From: Channallabes apus
Taxonomy: Eukaryota; Chordata; Actinopteri; Siluriformes; Clariidae
Assembly: GCA_030522415.1 (NCBI GenBank)
Contig: CM060127.1
Coordinates: 19,206,814-19,270,813, forward strand
Direction: 5' to 3'
DNA length: 64,000 nucleotides
Below the pieces are notes generated by a model. That model made no database searches and was not told the origin of the DNA. It was given only the letters and a program-made list of their open reading frames with translations. Both the position numbers and the translations under genes were made by a program. Of the stretch, positions 40,201 to 60,531 are shown piece after piece (within the stretch, counting starts at the first letter, position 1; the number at the start of each line of letters is the position of its first letter).

Positions 40201-40701
40201 TGTGATTTCAGTCATAGGGTTGATGAGCAGGATAGCGGAGAAACATTGTGTTAGTACAAGACATTGTGGCTAAGGAGATATGTGAGGGAAGACGACATTA
40301 ACCTTCGGTCCCCTAATCCCTCATTCATAAAAAGTGTACAGATTTACAAATCAAGTACATTCAAGTGTGCTAAATGACAACCTTCACTAACTTACACAGG
40401 AATATCAGCTCACTGGTCCTTGTGAATGTTTCTTCACCTTAAAATGTTACTGCACTTGTGTTATTATACAGTGCAACCTTTGAAAACCTGGCTCAGGCCT
40501 CTGATAATTTCCCTAGAAATAAAGTAAAACAGCATTCTAATACTTAACCAGATGCTCCTGTGGCTAATCAGCAGCTGAGGGCAAACAGCAAAAGGCTCTG
40601 CATCAGAAGTGAAACTAAATAAAAGACTGTAAGATTAGAAGTAACCTGGCCGGCCAGTTATTTTTTTTCTGAATGTACTTGCTTTCCTTCTGAAGTCAGT
40701 A
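37215..40701. other. STK3 3' UTR and spacer
   Basis: No exon was seen. The part next to 40702 must hold the STK3 3' UTR (minus strand), but I could not fix its end. A poly-T and poly-A/GA run lies at about 38322-38400. POP1, NIPAL2 and KCNS2, which separate RIDA and STK3 in human, are not recognisable. Confidence 0.55.
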
Positions 40702-48224
<7,523 letters not shown>

Positions 48225-48866
48225 CGTGCTGACAAAAAGATTAAATAAATAACGTTTATTGTTCCTCGACAAATGCGGAATCTAAAAAACTGGCGTACGT
48301 ATATAAAAAAAATCACGACATAATTATTCTTTCCAACACTTCCGTTCGCTTTTCATTTCCTCGCCTTTCCTCCTAGCCGCGTTAACGACACTGCTGTTAC
48401 CATTAGTGACTACAGTATAAAAGTCCCCGAGGCACGTAAAGCCGTTTAATCCTAAATAATGTATGTTATGTTATGTTATTATATTAAAACTAAAATAAAC
48501 AGTGAGATTTCCCTCTCTAATGATTCGGTTCAACAGTTTGACATTTAATAAAGTGGCATAAAGGAAAGGAAACCCCGCGTTAGTGTGTTTTTAATGGTGT
48601 TTACAGTATGTACCACATTATACCCAAGGAATTTACATTAACTTACAAATATATAGTTATGATAAGTCATGTCTGTCTTATAAAATCCAGATTAGTCTTG
48701 AGTTATGGAGGCCATTTGTTGCCAGCTGGAAAGTTCTGGTAGAAATGAATGAGTTTCTGAGTCATATGAACACAACAAAATGGTATTTATTTATTTATAT
48801 AAATTTTTATGTTATATTTATAATGACAGGCATTTAAATGTTTTTAAATGTTTTATTAATTTAAAG

Positions 48867-48928
48867 GTGTAGTAGTGGTTAGCACTGTGACCTGGCGTCT
48901 CCAGTATAAGCAGTATAGAATATGAATC
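48867..48928 (+). repeat. tRNA-derived SINE with large internal deletion
   Basis: A head piece (TAGTAGTGGTTAGCACTGTG) joins directly to the tail piece GCAGTATAGAATATGAATC. The body is missing. The repeat of about 75 bp follows. Confidence 0.65.
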
Positions 48929-48929
48929 A

Positions 48930-49007
48930 ATTAATTTATTTCACAGGATGCTGTGCTGCCTGCCAAGGTGTGAATAGTTTAGAGCGCACCACCTGTAAAA
49001 TTATAGA
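48930..49007 (+). repeat. Short dispersed repeat of about 75 bp, copy 3
   Basis: TTAATTTATTTCACAGGATG, then CTGTGCTGCCTGCCAA and TTTAGAGCGCACCACCTGTA. It lies directly 3' of the SINE piece at 48867-48928. Confidence 0.75.
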
Positions 49008-49177
49008 AGAATGACAAAACTTTAACATATCATATTTACCATATTACCATATACCTTAAATGCAAAAAAAAAAAAAACATTCCAGAATAACTCCAACAAC
49101 CCCCCCCCCCCCCCCCCATCTCTAGAATGTGAGTTATATAATGATGACACAGTGTACCTGTATATCATAACGACACT

Positions 49178-49270
49178 TTTGCCTTGTGCCCAAAGTCTTC
49201 TGGGATAGGCTCCAGCCCACCACGACCCTGTGCAGGATACGCAATTACGCATTACAGAAAATGAATACAT
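49178..49270 (+). repeat. tRNA-derived SINE tail fragment
   Basis: GGGATAGGCTCCAGCCC, then CACGACCCTGTGCAGGATA and a GAAAATGAATAC end. Only the 3' third remains. A poly-C run lies just upstream at 49101-49117. Confidence 0.65.
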
Positions 49271-49279
49271 TTTAGAAAT

Positions 49280-50584
49280 TGAAGGAGCTAGAAGATGATT
49301 TCCAGCTTTCAGTGGGGCTGTAGCTTGGATATTTTTTGCACATTTAACCTCATTCATAATTATATCATATTCTCTTAAAATGTGTCCTTTGCCCAAATAG
49401 TTAAAAAATTTGGAAAAATTATTCTTCCTATTATACATCTCCTATGCTTGTTCTACCAGGTGTAGCCATCTTACCCAATGAGTCTGGTATGAATGGGAAG
49501 AGCTGGGAAAAAGTGTTCCAAAGATACCAAGGTCACCTTGAGGATGCTAACATCCGAGCTGGTTGAACTACTGACAAATTGAAAGCAAGGTGCCAAGCCA
49601 TTATTTATCAAGCCGGTAATTAGGGATTATAGCATAACTTCCAGGTGCCAAAACAGTGGTTAAGCACACTGCGGTTGTAGTTGATGGTCTAATCCAATGA
49701 ATAAATGTTTAAGAATTTCAAGTTCTCTTATCAGGTCCTGTTTTTTAAAACATGTCTAAGATGTTGCATTAGTATTGGTAGTTCAAAAACTTTCTACATT
49801 TACCAGTTTGACCATCTCATCCTGTATGTTGGCAGGTGGAAGCTGGTGGTTGGATATCTCAGAACTGCTCCTTTAATCATAAAGCCTGCCTTCCTATTCA
49901 CAATCTGCTCATACTCACCACCATTTCCATAGACAAATCATTGTTTGATTTTACAGTATAAAGTTGATACTTTATAATGTGATGATTTATAATTCTATAT
50001 TTGGTGTCGCACAAGACGATTAGTTTCTTCCTGCTGATAAGCTGATAAGGTTGCCTGTTTGTATAAATAATTTTTCCGGTTTCTTTAATTCATTGGTTTA
50101 TCATGCTAAAATAATTTCAGAAGAATTAAGTGAATCAAATTTAAATGTTATAAATTGGTAGATATTGAATATCAAGAACAAATCATTTTAACACTTCAAT
50201 TTAGTCACGATCAATCAATCAATCAATCAATCAATCAAGTGGTTAAGTCATGAATTGTTTAATTTATGAAGAAATGCTGCTCCGTACTTCTCTGTACGTG
50301 TTGCCTTATGCAGATGGAGACAGAGATAGCACGTAAGTGGATCTCTGTAGAAGGAGAGGGATGGACAAGTGTGTGTGTGTGTGTGTGTGTGAGAGTGAGA
50401 GGGAGGGATGGGGGGGGGCAGGGGTGAAAATCAACATGACACACATGTAGCACATTGCGGACACTGCATCGGAGACGAGAAGACACAACACACAACTAGC
50501 TGGCAGGAGCAGACCCAGTAAATACACAGCAGCAGCACTTTAGGCTACTAGTAACACTATCGGGCTTTTCTGTGCTAGAGCAGT

Positions 50585-50585
<1 letters not shown>
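49280..50585. other. Spacer between divergent STK3 and the nucleotidase gene
   Basis: No exon found. It contains a short (ATCA)n run near 50212-50238 and a (GT)n/GA-rich run at about 50371-50420. The 5' end of the nucleotidase transcript probably lies towards the right side. Confidence 0.5.

Positions 50586-50618
<33 letters not shown>
50586..50618. repeat. (CA)n microsatellite
   Basis: About 16 CA units roughly 90 bp upstream of the nucleotidase start codon, probably in its 5' UTR or promoter. Confidence 0.85.
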
Positions 50619-50620
<2 letters not shown>

Positions 50621-50688
50621 GCTCTGTTTATGAGCTGGTATCAGGAGAACAGTGTCATGTGAAAAAGGCTACCTTGGAGTAGTGGTTA

Positions 50689-50718
50689 ATGAGTGCAGTT
50701 GAGAAGGATGAGTCTTGA
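50689..50718 (+). promoter_or_regulatory. Short upstream reading frame overlapping the nucleotidase start
   Basis: ATG at 50689 opens nine codons (MSAVEKDES) ending in TGA at 50716-50718, overlapping the main ATG at 50708 in another frame. It would lower initiation at the main start if both lie in the mRNA, but the transcript start is unknown and its context is weak (T at -3). Confidence 0.35.
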
Positions 50719-51289
50719 CCCTGTGCAGGTCATGAAGGGCCAAGACCCCATTCCGTCCTTTAGCCCTTTGTCAGGTTCGAACGGGGACAGCAAAGCTTCC
50801 TGGGATGACAACAAGGGCTTATGTGATAGCGTGGGTTCTACTAAAAAAGCCAAAACTGTAAGTCTATGTCTATTTTATTTTTCTCTCAACTAACTTAATC
50901 TCCACAGTGAGCTTTATTAATCATGGATTTGCTTGGCGTTTTTGCACTCACATAAACATTTTAGACAGCATGTTGGCTTGTTAAATGTTTACATTGCATA
51001 CGTGTTTCATAAGTCACCTCTGTTATCCCTCAGTCTGTTTTTATTTCTCTCTCAGTACCCATAGCTAGTGGGTTAGCACTTCGAGGGTTGGTAGAAAGTT
51101 TGACACTTCTAATGCAAGTTAATGTATTGCCTTTAATGGCCCTGCAAGGATCTTTTATGCATTGGAGGATGAACAGGCAACACAAGCTTTTGAAGGTTTT
51201 GTCCTGTGGTTATTTAACGCTGTTCAATAAAGTGATGGGACAGACCATTACCATTACAGAGGGGGAGGGCATGAAAGAGAAAAAGAGAA

Positions 51290-51327
<38 letters not shown>

Positions 51328-54300
51328 CTGCTAAGCAATGGAGCTAAAAGTAGAGGGATAATTCCATCTAAGCTGCAGCAGGTGTGAGTTATGTCACATG
51401 GGCTATTCCTGATATCAAGCACAGTAATGCTACCGTAAGGGTATTAAAATGTAAATATGAACATGAGAAAACAAATGGAACATTGTACGGTAGTTTGTCT
51501 TGATGTAAATGGATTCTAAGTAAATACTGTATAGTGATCTATTACATATAAACTCAGAAGTCCAACCTATTAGGTACGTTTCATTTATACTGATTTAAAA
51601 CTTTATTACTTCTTCATAAAAATAAATGTACTAACTGTAGTCCATCTGTTGCGAAGGGAAAAAAAAGAATTTATTTATTTATTTATTTAATTGTGAATTG
51701 AGTGTAGATGGTGTCCCATCTAGTATAGATGGTGATCTATTATTTGAAATGGATTGAAAAATGGTTGCAATTCAGCAGCAACAACAACAAAACCTGTAAT
51801 CATTGAAGCTTTCTGGAAAGAAATGTATATTTAATATTTTGCAAGGATATTTTATGTCAAAGCTTTATAAATGTCAGGGGTAAAGCTGTTCAGTACTAAG
51901 TTTTCCGGTATGCCAACTAAAAATAAAAGTATAGATTTTCTTGACCTAACTCAATGTCAGCTATAATATACAAAATGTGTGTCTTATGTGGATTGTTTTC
52001 TTGCCCTTAGGATAAAGTCATGTTTTATTATATATTATACATATATTCATTTCTGGGATTCTATTTTCTGTAGATTGTTTGTAAAAAACACATATTCCAT
52101 TTAAAAAATCATCCCATGGGGGTGTAGACATTTGCACTCAACCTGCATGTGGGGGATGTGTAACTATAAATCTTCAAGGTTGGTCATCCTTCACTGTCTG
52201 TGCTGTTCTCATCTCAGTTTCACAGCCCCTGTTTCACTCTTCTCTGGGATCAATGTTAATTGCACTTTTCATTTTTAAAACTACTTTACACGGGCATCAT
52301 ACCTTCTTTTTGCAAGTGATTAATAATTGTGCATAACCTGAATGCATGGATGTAGTTCTTAGATTATAGCATGCAATTTATACATTTCATAATATGAAAC
52401 CTCCAAAAAACATATTATGTACTGTTATGCATGTTTTGTAATATTAATTAGGCAAATTTAATTGGGTTTGTATATTTGCTAATTGTTATTTGTCCATTTT
52501 TAATAAATATACCATAGAAATAAATATTACTCAATGCCACATTTATCTACTGTACTTTTTATTTTAATTTTGACGAATTTGTGCCAAATAAGGTTGAAGA
52601 AGCGAAGTGTATTACTCAGAACACACTAGAGCAATTCTACCTTACACAGGCAATTTTTTAAGTACTTAAGGATGATTTAATCTAATATTCTATAAACCAT
52701 ACATGTTTAAAGAAAAAACCCAATAGCTATTAATACACACTGGAATCCTGGTATCTATATATGTAATTACAGATTGCATGCTAATAAAGAAACTCTATTA
52801 AAAGCGAAAAGAATTTGTGCTATGAACATCATCACACAACAAAGCCATGAGACTAGACATGGGCTACTGTTTTGTTCATAAACATGGCATGATTGCAATT
52901 CAATTGACCCGAAATGCGCCCAAATGCTGACTTCTTGTATATCATCAGCATATCATCTCAAATGTTGCTTAAATCTATGTTGGTGATTGATGTGAATGTT
53001 ATACCACATTATTATAGAATTTTGTCCCACCATTTACAATTATTCAGTTGTGTCTACCTCTTAATGTGTGATTTTCACATAATGTTTAAACCCTTTGTTT
53101 TAACCCTTTGTTTGTACTTTTATAAAGGGCCCAGTGAGACGAGCCAGGAAGGTGGAGGGAGGCATTTTCTTTGTAAGTATACTTTAACCAGACCAAATGA
53201 TGGACCTGTTTTTATTATTTTGGATTAAATGCGTGGAAGGTCTCTTACTCATTCTTATGCCTTATGAGACAAATTGGAAGAGGTTTATACAGGTGAAAAT
53301 CTCTAGTTCTTTTAATAATGATAAGAAAACAAAAAGATAATCCATGCTAGTATGGTTGTTAGAGTTCTTGGTAATGAAGCTGCTTTTCATAGGAAAAGTT
53401 AATTAATACTTTTATTTGTAAATCTTTTGCATCTCTTGTGATATCATATCTATGGCAGTTATTTGTCACATTCGATTTTCTAATCACATTAGTATAGACT
53501 GTCAAATGAAATTGAACCATAGTGTTATAAATAAGTAATGCTGAGGAGATAGTATTTTAAGCTTGCAGTGCTTTAATTGGGTTTAATCCAAGAATCATCA
53601 TCAGACCACACAACGGGATTTGAAATATGAGCAGCCTGTATACTCATGGGCAAACCCACAATCAGAGAACATAAACCTGGCAGTAGACAGGCTAACAACA
53701 TCAATACAAAAATACACATTGCAAGAACCTGGAAAGACATTGCATAAAAATGCAAATATATTTGTAAGATATAAAAGCTGATTCACTGCCAAAAAAAGCA
53801 GGATAATTTCGGGTGCTATTCAGCTCCTAAAAAGATACAGATTATAAATCCACTAATACCAAAACATATGTTGGTTATACAGTAAATACAAATTACAGTA
53901 CTGACAATTATAATTTTTTTAAAATCACAGGTTAATATTAAAACACTCAAGTAATAACACTTGAATAATAATAATGGCTAATTCATCTTTTTATATGGTT
54001 CTAATGTTTATTTAGCATTTTTAAAGTCTCCAATATCAACATTTTGTAATAGTCCGAGCAGCATTTACATTTTTGGACAAAGGACCTTCATCTTTCTGAT
54101 GAAGGATTTTGTGTTTTTCCAGTAAAATAATACTATGGGGAAAATTTTTTTATCCCCTGTATATGCAAAGTCCCACTCTTCAAGACGACACATGTACGGG
54201 CCCACTGAAGTTTGCTAATGAACAGAAAAGGATTGGGAGAAAGTGCTGTCGTCAGAAGAGACCAAAATTGAGCTCTTTGGAATCAACTCACTCACCGTTT

Positions 54301-57300
54301 TTGGAGGAAGTAACATGATGACCCTAAGAACACGCTTTGAGGCCTTTGGTGCATTGAGGGGGCAATGGGTCATGTATTGTAAAATTTTGAGACCCTCTTG
54401 AAGATGGGTCATGGATGGGTCTTCCAGCGTGACAATGACCCAAAACATACCGCAAAGTCAACAAAGGGGTGGCGCAAGAAGAAGCTCATTAAGGTCATGG
54501 ACTCTCCAGACCATAAGCTGAAACTTTGAGTTGCCAAGCAACAGGCAAGAAACCTTAAGGGTCCAGACAAGATCTGTAAAGAATGGTGGACCAAAATCCC
54601 TCCTGAGATGTGTGCAAACCTGTTAACCAACTACAAGAAAAGTCTTAACTCTGTGCTTGACAACAAGATTTTCGACAACAAGTACCAAGTCATGTTTTAC
54701 TTGGGGATCATATACTTATTTTCCTCATTGAAATGCAAATCAATTTATAGCCTTTGTATCATGTGCTTTTTCTGGATTTTTGGTTGATATTCTGTCTCTA
54801 TCCTTTACAATAAACCTATAATAAAAAGTATAGACTTAATTGAAATAACTTTTTGCCCCTTTGTGGAAGAGACACATTTGTCTGTGTCAACTGTATACAC
54901 AATCATTTATGAACACCACTTGCACATTACAGGAACTCAACTGGGAGTTATTGCCACATCTCCATACAGTCCTGACCTCCCAGCCATTTCCAAATGTTTG
55001 GGACATTAAAGGAGTTCCTGGGAGGCCTGCATTGTAGGTATTATTACTGTATGTGAAGCAGGCAGTCCTGCTTCATAAATCTTACTTACGTGCATTAGTA
55101 TAGCAGGGGAATATATGGAGAAATAAAGGGAGTTATTGTTTAGTTATTGTTGGTGCTGTATATAAAGAATAAAACACTTTGACTTTGCAGCATTGATTAT
55201 TATACATTGTGAAATGATTTATTCCTCACATTATAAATGTAAATGTTCTTGAGGTTAAACAAGCCTACTTATTATGTATTTTTGCTTACAATATAAATTA
55301 CAGGAAGATATGAATAAACTGTAATTGTCTGTAGAGGAGAGATGTTTTCATCTGATAAAACGAACAACTAAAACATCCAATAATGCTCGGGTTACTTCTG
55401 TTTTCATAAAATAATCTCTCTGGTTGCCCTACCATCAGCCATATTATGGTGTGCTTGTGTTACAGAGTTTCATATTCATGCTGAGCTAAATGCCAACCCT
55501 TTGGCAATGTGCTGCATGGTAGGTATTATTATGCCTACAGCTAAAGTCAACCGTGTTGAGCTAAATGTTTATGTCCACAGTCTCTGTGACCCCTTGAACT
55601 AAAATGAAATGCCATTATTAACCTAACGTGCTCTTGACCCTGCTACGAACCCAACAGTTCTTCCCAGTGTAAGTGACTTAAGATACTGCATAACAAAGTG
55701 GCACACTGGTCTCCCATTTCACGGTTGTGTTCGTGGGGGAGGAGCTGCAATTTTTTCACCCTATCACATATTCTCTCATGTGACGTGGCTGATCCTGTTC
55801 ACATTTCAACTCCCTGGCAACACGTGGCGCTGGATGTTATGAGGGTCATGTTCTGCTGGGTCAGATAACAGAATCCCTTCCCTATATTAAGTAGCTAACC
55901 TTCTGTTTCTGGTCCACATGGCACATTGAACAAACAGTGACGTGACTCACCACATGTATGCCTGTGTACGTTATGTGCTGGTGTCGTTATTTAAACCACC
56001 AAGCTCCCATCAGCAGCACAGGACGTACAAGCATTTATAGGAATCTGTTAATTGTTTAGTGTGATAATCACCGATGAGGAATGTATGTGAGATCTTACAC
56101 TGATACCAACATGAGCAGTCTTAGAAGAGCACTAAGGTTCTCAGTATTACAGGAATAATAACTGCACAGCAAAAAAATCTCAGTCTTAATAAATGAACAA
56201 ATGTATTCTGAAGGTGTTATTCAATACTATGGGTGCTAATTCAACACTAGAGATTTTGCTCTGATAAGATACCATGCCCATGGCGTTGCATGGCGAATTT
56301 GGAAGCACTCACTATGTGAAGTCTCAAACATATGCTTTGCTCATCACCTTCCACTGATCATTTAAACGTTTGGAACTTGGCCAGCGGATTTCATTACACT
56401 GTGTGTAAAACCAAATTTGAAATCATCTAGTTAGTCTATGCTATACGTCTAATTTAATCTTCCTGGAGTGCTTGGAAGAGATAATCCCGCCACCACACCA
56501 CGGAACCATATTTTCATTTTAATGATTGGATGTGGATCGTTAAGGTTTATTAGGTTTCTCTCTAATTTTCTCTAGAGGAATTCTCTCCGAATAAGCTGGT
56601 TTTCATTCAAGTTCATCCAGAGGAAAAAAAACTCCATGATTATAGATTTTACTATATTATTATGAATGTATATGCTGTTAATTGCATTAAATGTAAATGT
56701 ATGTATTACATTCTTTTCCTCATCCAGCCAAAGCCAGAGAATGCAGTAACGATAGCCGTATCCTCTCGGGTGCTGTTCCGCACAGAAAAGGAGCAGAAGG
56801 TGTTTGAAGAGAAAGGTGTAGAGGAGTACCTCAAGTACCAGGTGGAACATGAGAACGAGCCTTTAGCCCCTGGACCAGCATTTCCATTTGTTAAGGTAAG
56901 CAACAAAGACAACTAAACTCTCCCAATTCAAATCCAATTTGTCTATATGAACTACTTCTGTGCAATCTAGTTTTAACAAAGATTGTCTTTAATTGCCAAT
57001 TAACTGTTATTTTCCTTTAAAATGTTCAGGATTATATAAATGCTTTGTCTGCCAAGCGTCACATGATTACAACTGAGCTGATGGTTCTTTTTTCTCTCTA
57101 GCGCTGTGGAATTGTGGGTAATCGTCCCCCATGCTCAGTCACAGTGCGTCACATGTATAGTCAATATCCATGTGCGTGTGTAGTGTTTACTATAACATTG
57201 TGACCATGTGTGTGTGTGCGCACATACAGAATGATTATTTTTTTATTTTATGTCCAAGTGTAGTAACTGTTCTTTATAAACTGTACTGTGACAATGGCAC

Positions 57301-58868
57301 TCTGGAAGAAAAAGGTTAAAAAGGCTGTAGCAGTGTGGGAAATTATTCTGTTTAACGACAATGCAACATCACATTTCTGTGTCATTAGAAAGGTTCCTTG
57401 TTAAACTCACAGAAAAGGAAGAAGATCCCAGGAACGAGGATTGTGATTCAGTTAATGTGTGTGTGTGCGCGTGAATGCTTGGAAGTCGTCCTACATAGTA
57501 ACCCCCCTCCTTCTGCTTCTTCTCTCTTTTAACACCAGTCACAAATCCTTTCAAAGGGAAAGGGTTGTTGTTTTTTTATTTATGTTTTGATTATGTTCTT
57601 AATTATTATTTATTCTTGGACTGTGTATATTTTTGGACTGTGGAATGAATCATCTGAGTTTCCATTATTTCTTCGCTTTAATATATGAGTGCTTTGATAT
57701 ACAAGCACAGTTCAGGGACAAATTATGCTCCCAATCCAAGGTACTGTAGTTTGTAATTTTCCTGGATTTTTAATGTTCAATAGTCTTGAGAAATAGTTCT
57801 CCAGATTTCCTGAAGGACTTTTTGGCTCTCAGTGGAATGTTGAGTTCACGCAGTGACATATGAAACATTCAAGCCTAAAAGAATGTAATCTAAAGGAATG
57901 AACCAGTGAGACACGGGTGCAGATGATGACAGATGATTAGGCTGGTGATTACTATACTGGTGATGCTGAAAGAAATTGTGCCCTAAGGACCTACACACTA
58001 ATTCAGTAGGACTCAACCTGTGTGTTTTTTCAGGCGCTGGAGGCGGTTAATGCACAACTGCGAGAGTTGTACCCTGACAGCGAGGAGCTTTTTGACATTG
58101 TGCTGGTGACCTACAATCATGCGCATGTAGGATTAAGACTAATTAACACCATCAACCACCACAGTGAGTGCCCTTTCATATACCTTTTGCATCAGTTGGG
58201 TTAACAATTCACCATAATCAACATAATTGCAATAAATATTACAAAACCTGTTTTGATGTGGGTTTATAATATTTATTGCAAGTATGTTGATTATGGTGAG
58301 TTGTATGAACCTGGTGGAATGTTTCAATTATAACCTTAATGTTGAGCACAAACTACTATTAATTGAATTACATTTTTGTATGAACATATATAAAATAATA
58401 GTATTTTGTATATGTTCGTATCATAACACTGATGTATAGACAAACCCTTGAATAGACAAATCAAAAGATGTTGATTAATTTTCTGTCACAGCAGTGAAAG
58501 TCGTGCTAGGTGTAATTCATATCACAGCTATATACAGTATTAATAAGATTTTCTACTACAGTATTGTTTTATGGTAACAACCTATTAGAGTTTGTATGAT
58601 GTATCTAAGGCTAACAACTTTTTGTCAACAATTAAGATAAACATATAATCATGATAATCATATAAATGTTTTTCCATTTAATTAATTTATATTTTATAAC
58701 TTTATCAATCAATCAATCAACATTTATTTATATAGCACTTTACAGCAACCAAAGTTGAACCAAAGTGCTTCACAGCACTAAAAAATAACAATAAAATCGC
58801 AATAAAAAATTTTATAGTTATAAATAAATAAATGAACATTATAAATGGAAGTTATAGTATAACAATAA

Positions 58869-58899
<31 letters not shown>

Positions 58900-60449
58900 A
58901 AAAATAAATAAAAATAAATTATAAAAAGCATAAAATTATAAAATTATAAAATATTAAAAGCCATTCTAAATAAGTGGGTCTTTAGTTGTGCTTTAAACAA
59001 AGGAAGGTCCTTAATTTTGCGTAACTCTGGTGGAATGGTGTTCCAGAGTTTAGGGCCAGCGACTGCAAAGTAGCGATCACCCCATTGCTTGTATCTTGAC
59101 CGAGGGACCACTAGCAGGTTTTGGTTTGCAGAACGTAAGGCTCTACCTTGGTGATAGGAGCTTATTGTCTCACACAAGTAGGACGGTGCCAGACCATTAA
59201 TCGCATTAAAAACAAACATCAAAAGTTTAAACTGAATCCGGAACTGTACCGGAAGCCAGTGAAGGGAATACAAAATTGGTGTGATGTGATAATTTTTTCG
59301 GTTATTGGTCAGCATACGAGCCGCAGCATTCTGCACAAGTTGCAGACGATGTAACCGAGCTTGAGTGATTCCCACATAAAGTGCGTTGCAATAGTCTAGC
59401 CGCGAACTAATAAAAGCATGAATGGCTTTCTCCAGGTCGCTCTGGTTCAAAAAGGGTTTGACCTTTGCAAGGAGGCAAAGATGAAAAAATCCTGCCCTGA
59501 CAACCGAGTCAATGTGAGTCTGAAAGTTTAAACTGCTGTCTAAAGTCACCCCCAAATTTTTGACTGCATGGCTCAAATTAGGAACTGGAAAATCGAGACC
59601 AGCAGTGATAAAACCAGAAACGTTTGGGGACCCAAACATAATACACTCTGTTTTACGCTCATTCACACAGAGATAGTTTTGTGACAGCCAGAGTTTGATG
59701 TCATACAGACAACTGTGAATTGATTTAAGTGCTTCAGAAGAATTTGGCACAATTGGCAGATAGATTTGTAAATCATCTGCATATAGATGAAAAGAAACAT
59801 TGTGCTTTGAAATGATCGACCCTATTGGCAGCATGTACAAGGAAAATAGAACAGGGCCCAAAATGGAACCCTGTGGAACACCAGAGGTCAAAGGGGCTGA
59901 GGAGGAAGAGAGATCACCAATCATGACTGAGAAAGTCCTATTTGTTAAATATGACCTAAACCATTGTAGTACAGGACCTTGAAGGCCAACTTCTTGTGCC
60001 AGACGTGTCAGGAGAGTCGAGTGGTCAACAGTATCAAAGGCTGCAGTGAGGTCCAACATCACAAGCAGCACAGGTTTTTTGGAATCAAGGGATAGGAGGA
60101 TATCATTCTATCAACTTTAAAAAAAAAAGAGACAGAAGGGTCAAGGAGTTATAGTTTATAGCAGTTATAACATGAGTGTTAACAGGAACTAACTTGCGTC
60201 ACAGGTGTTTCATAATATTACATGTAACAGATAAAAATTCAGTTTGTTCGTTAATAAGTTAAGTATTTAGTTAAGTAGTTAAAAAATTAAGTATTTGATA
60301 TGTTTGGCAAATTGCTATGTAATAAGAGGAATTAGGGATGGGGGAGGTTTTTGGGCATGTAAATTTCCTTCACATTGGCCCACACCACATGATTGTTCTC
60401 CTATACTGTAACATCATGCCTTATCATGTTTTATTTCTTACAAACAGTA

Positions 60450-60531
<82 letters not shown>

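Noticed and set aside
33452..40701. Search for POP1, NIPAL2 and KCNS2 exons expected from human synteny
   Set aside because: No motif or splice-bounded exon matching these genes was recognised; only transposon pieces and non-coding sequence. A translated search would be more sensitive.
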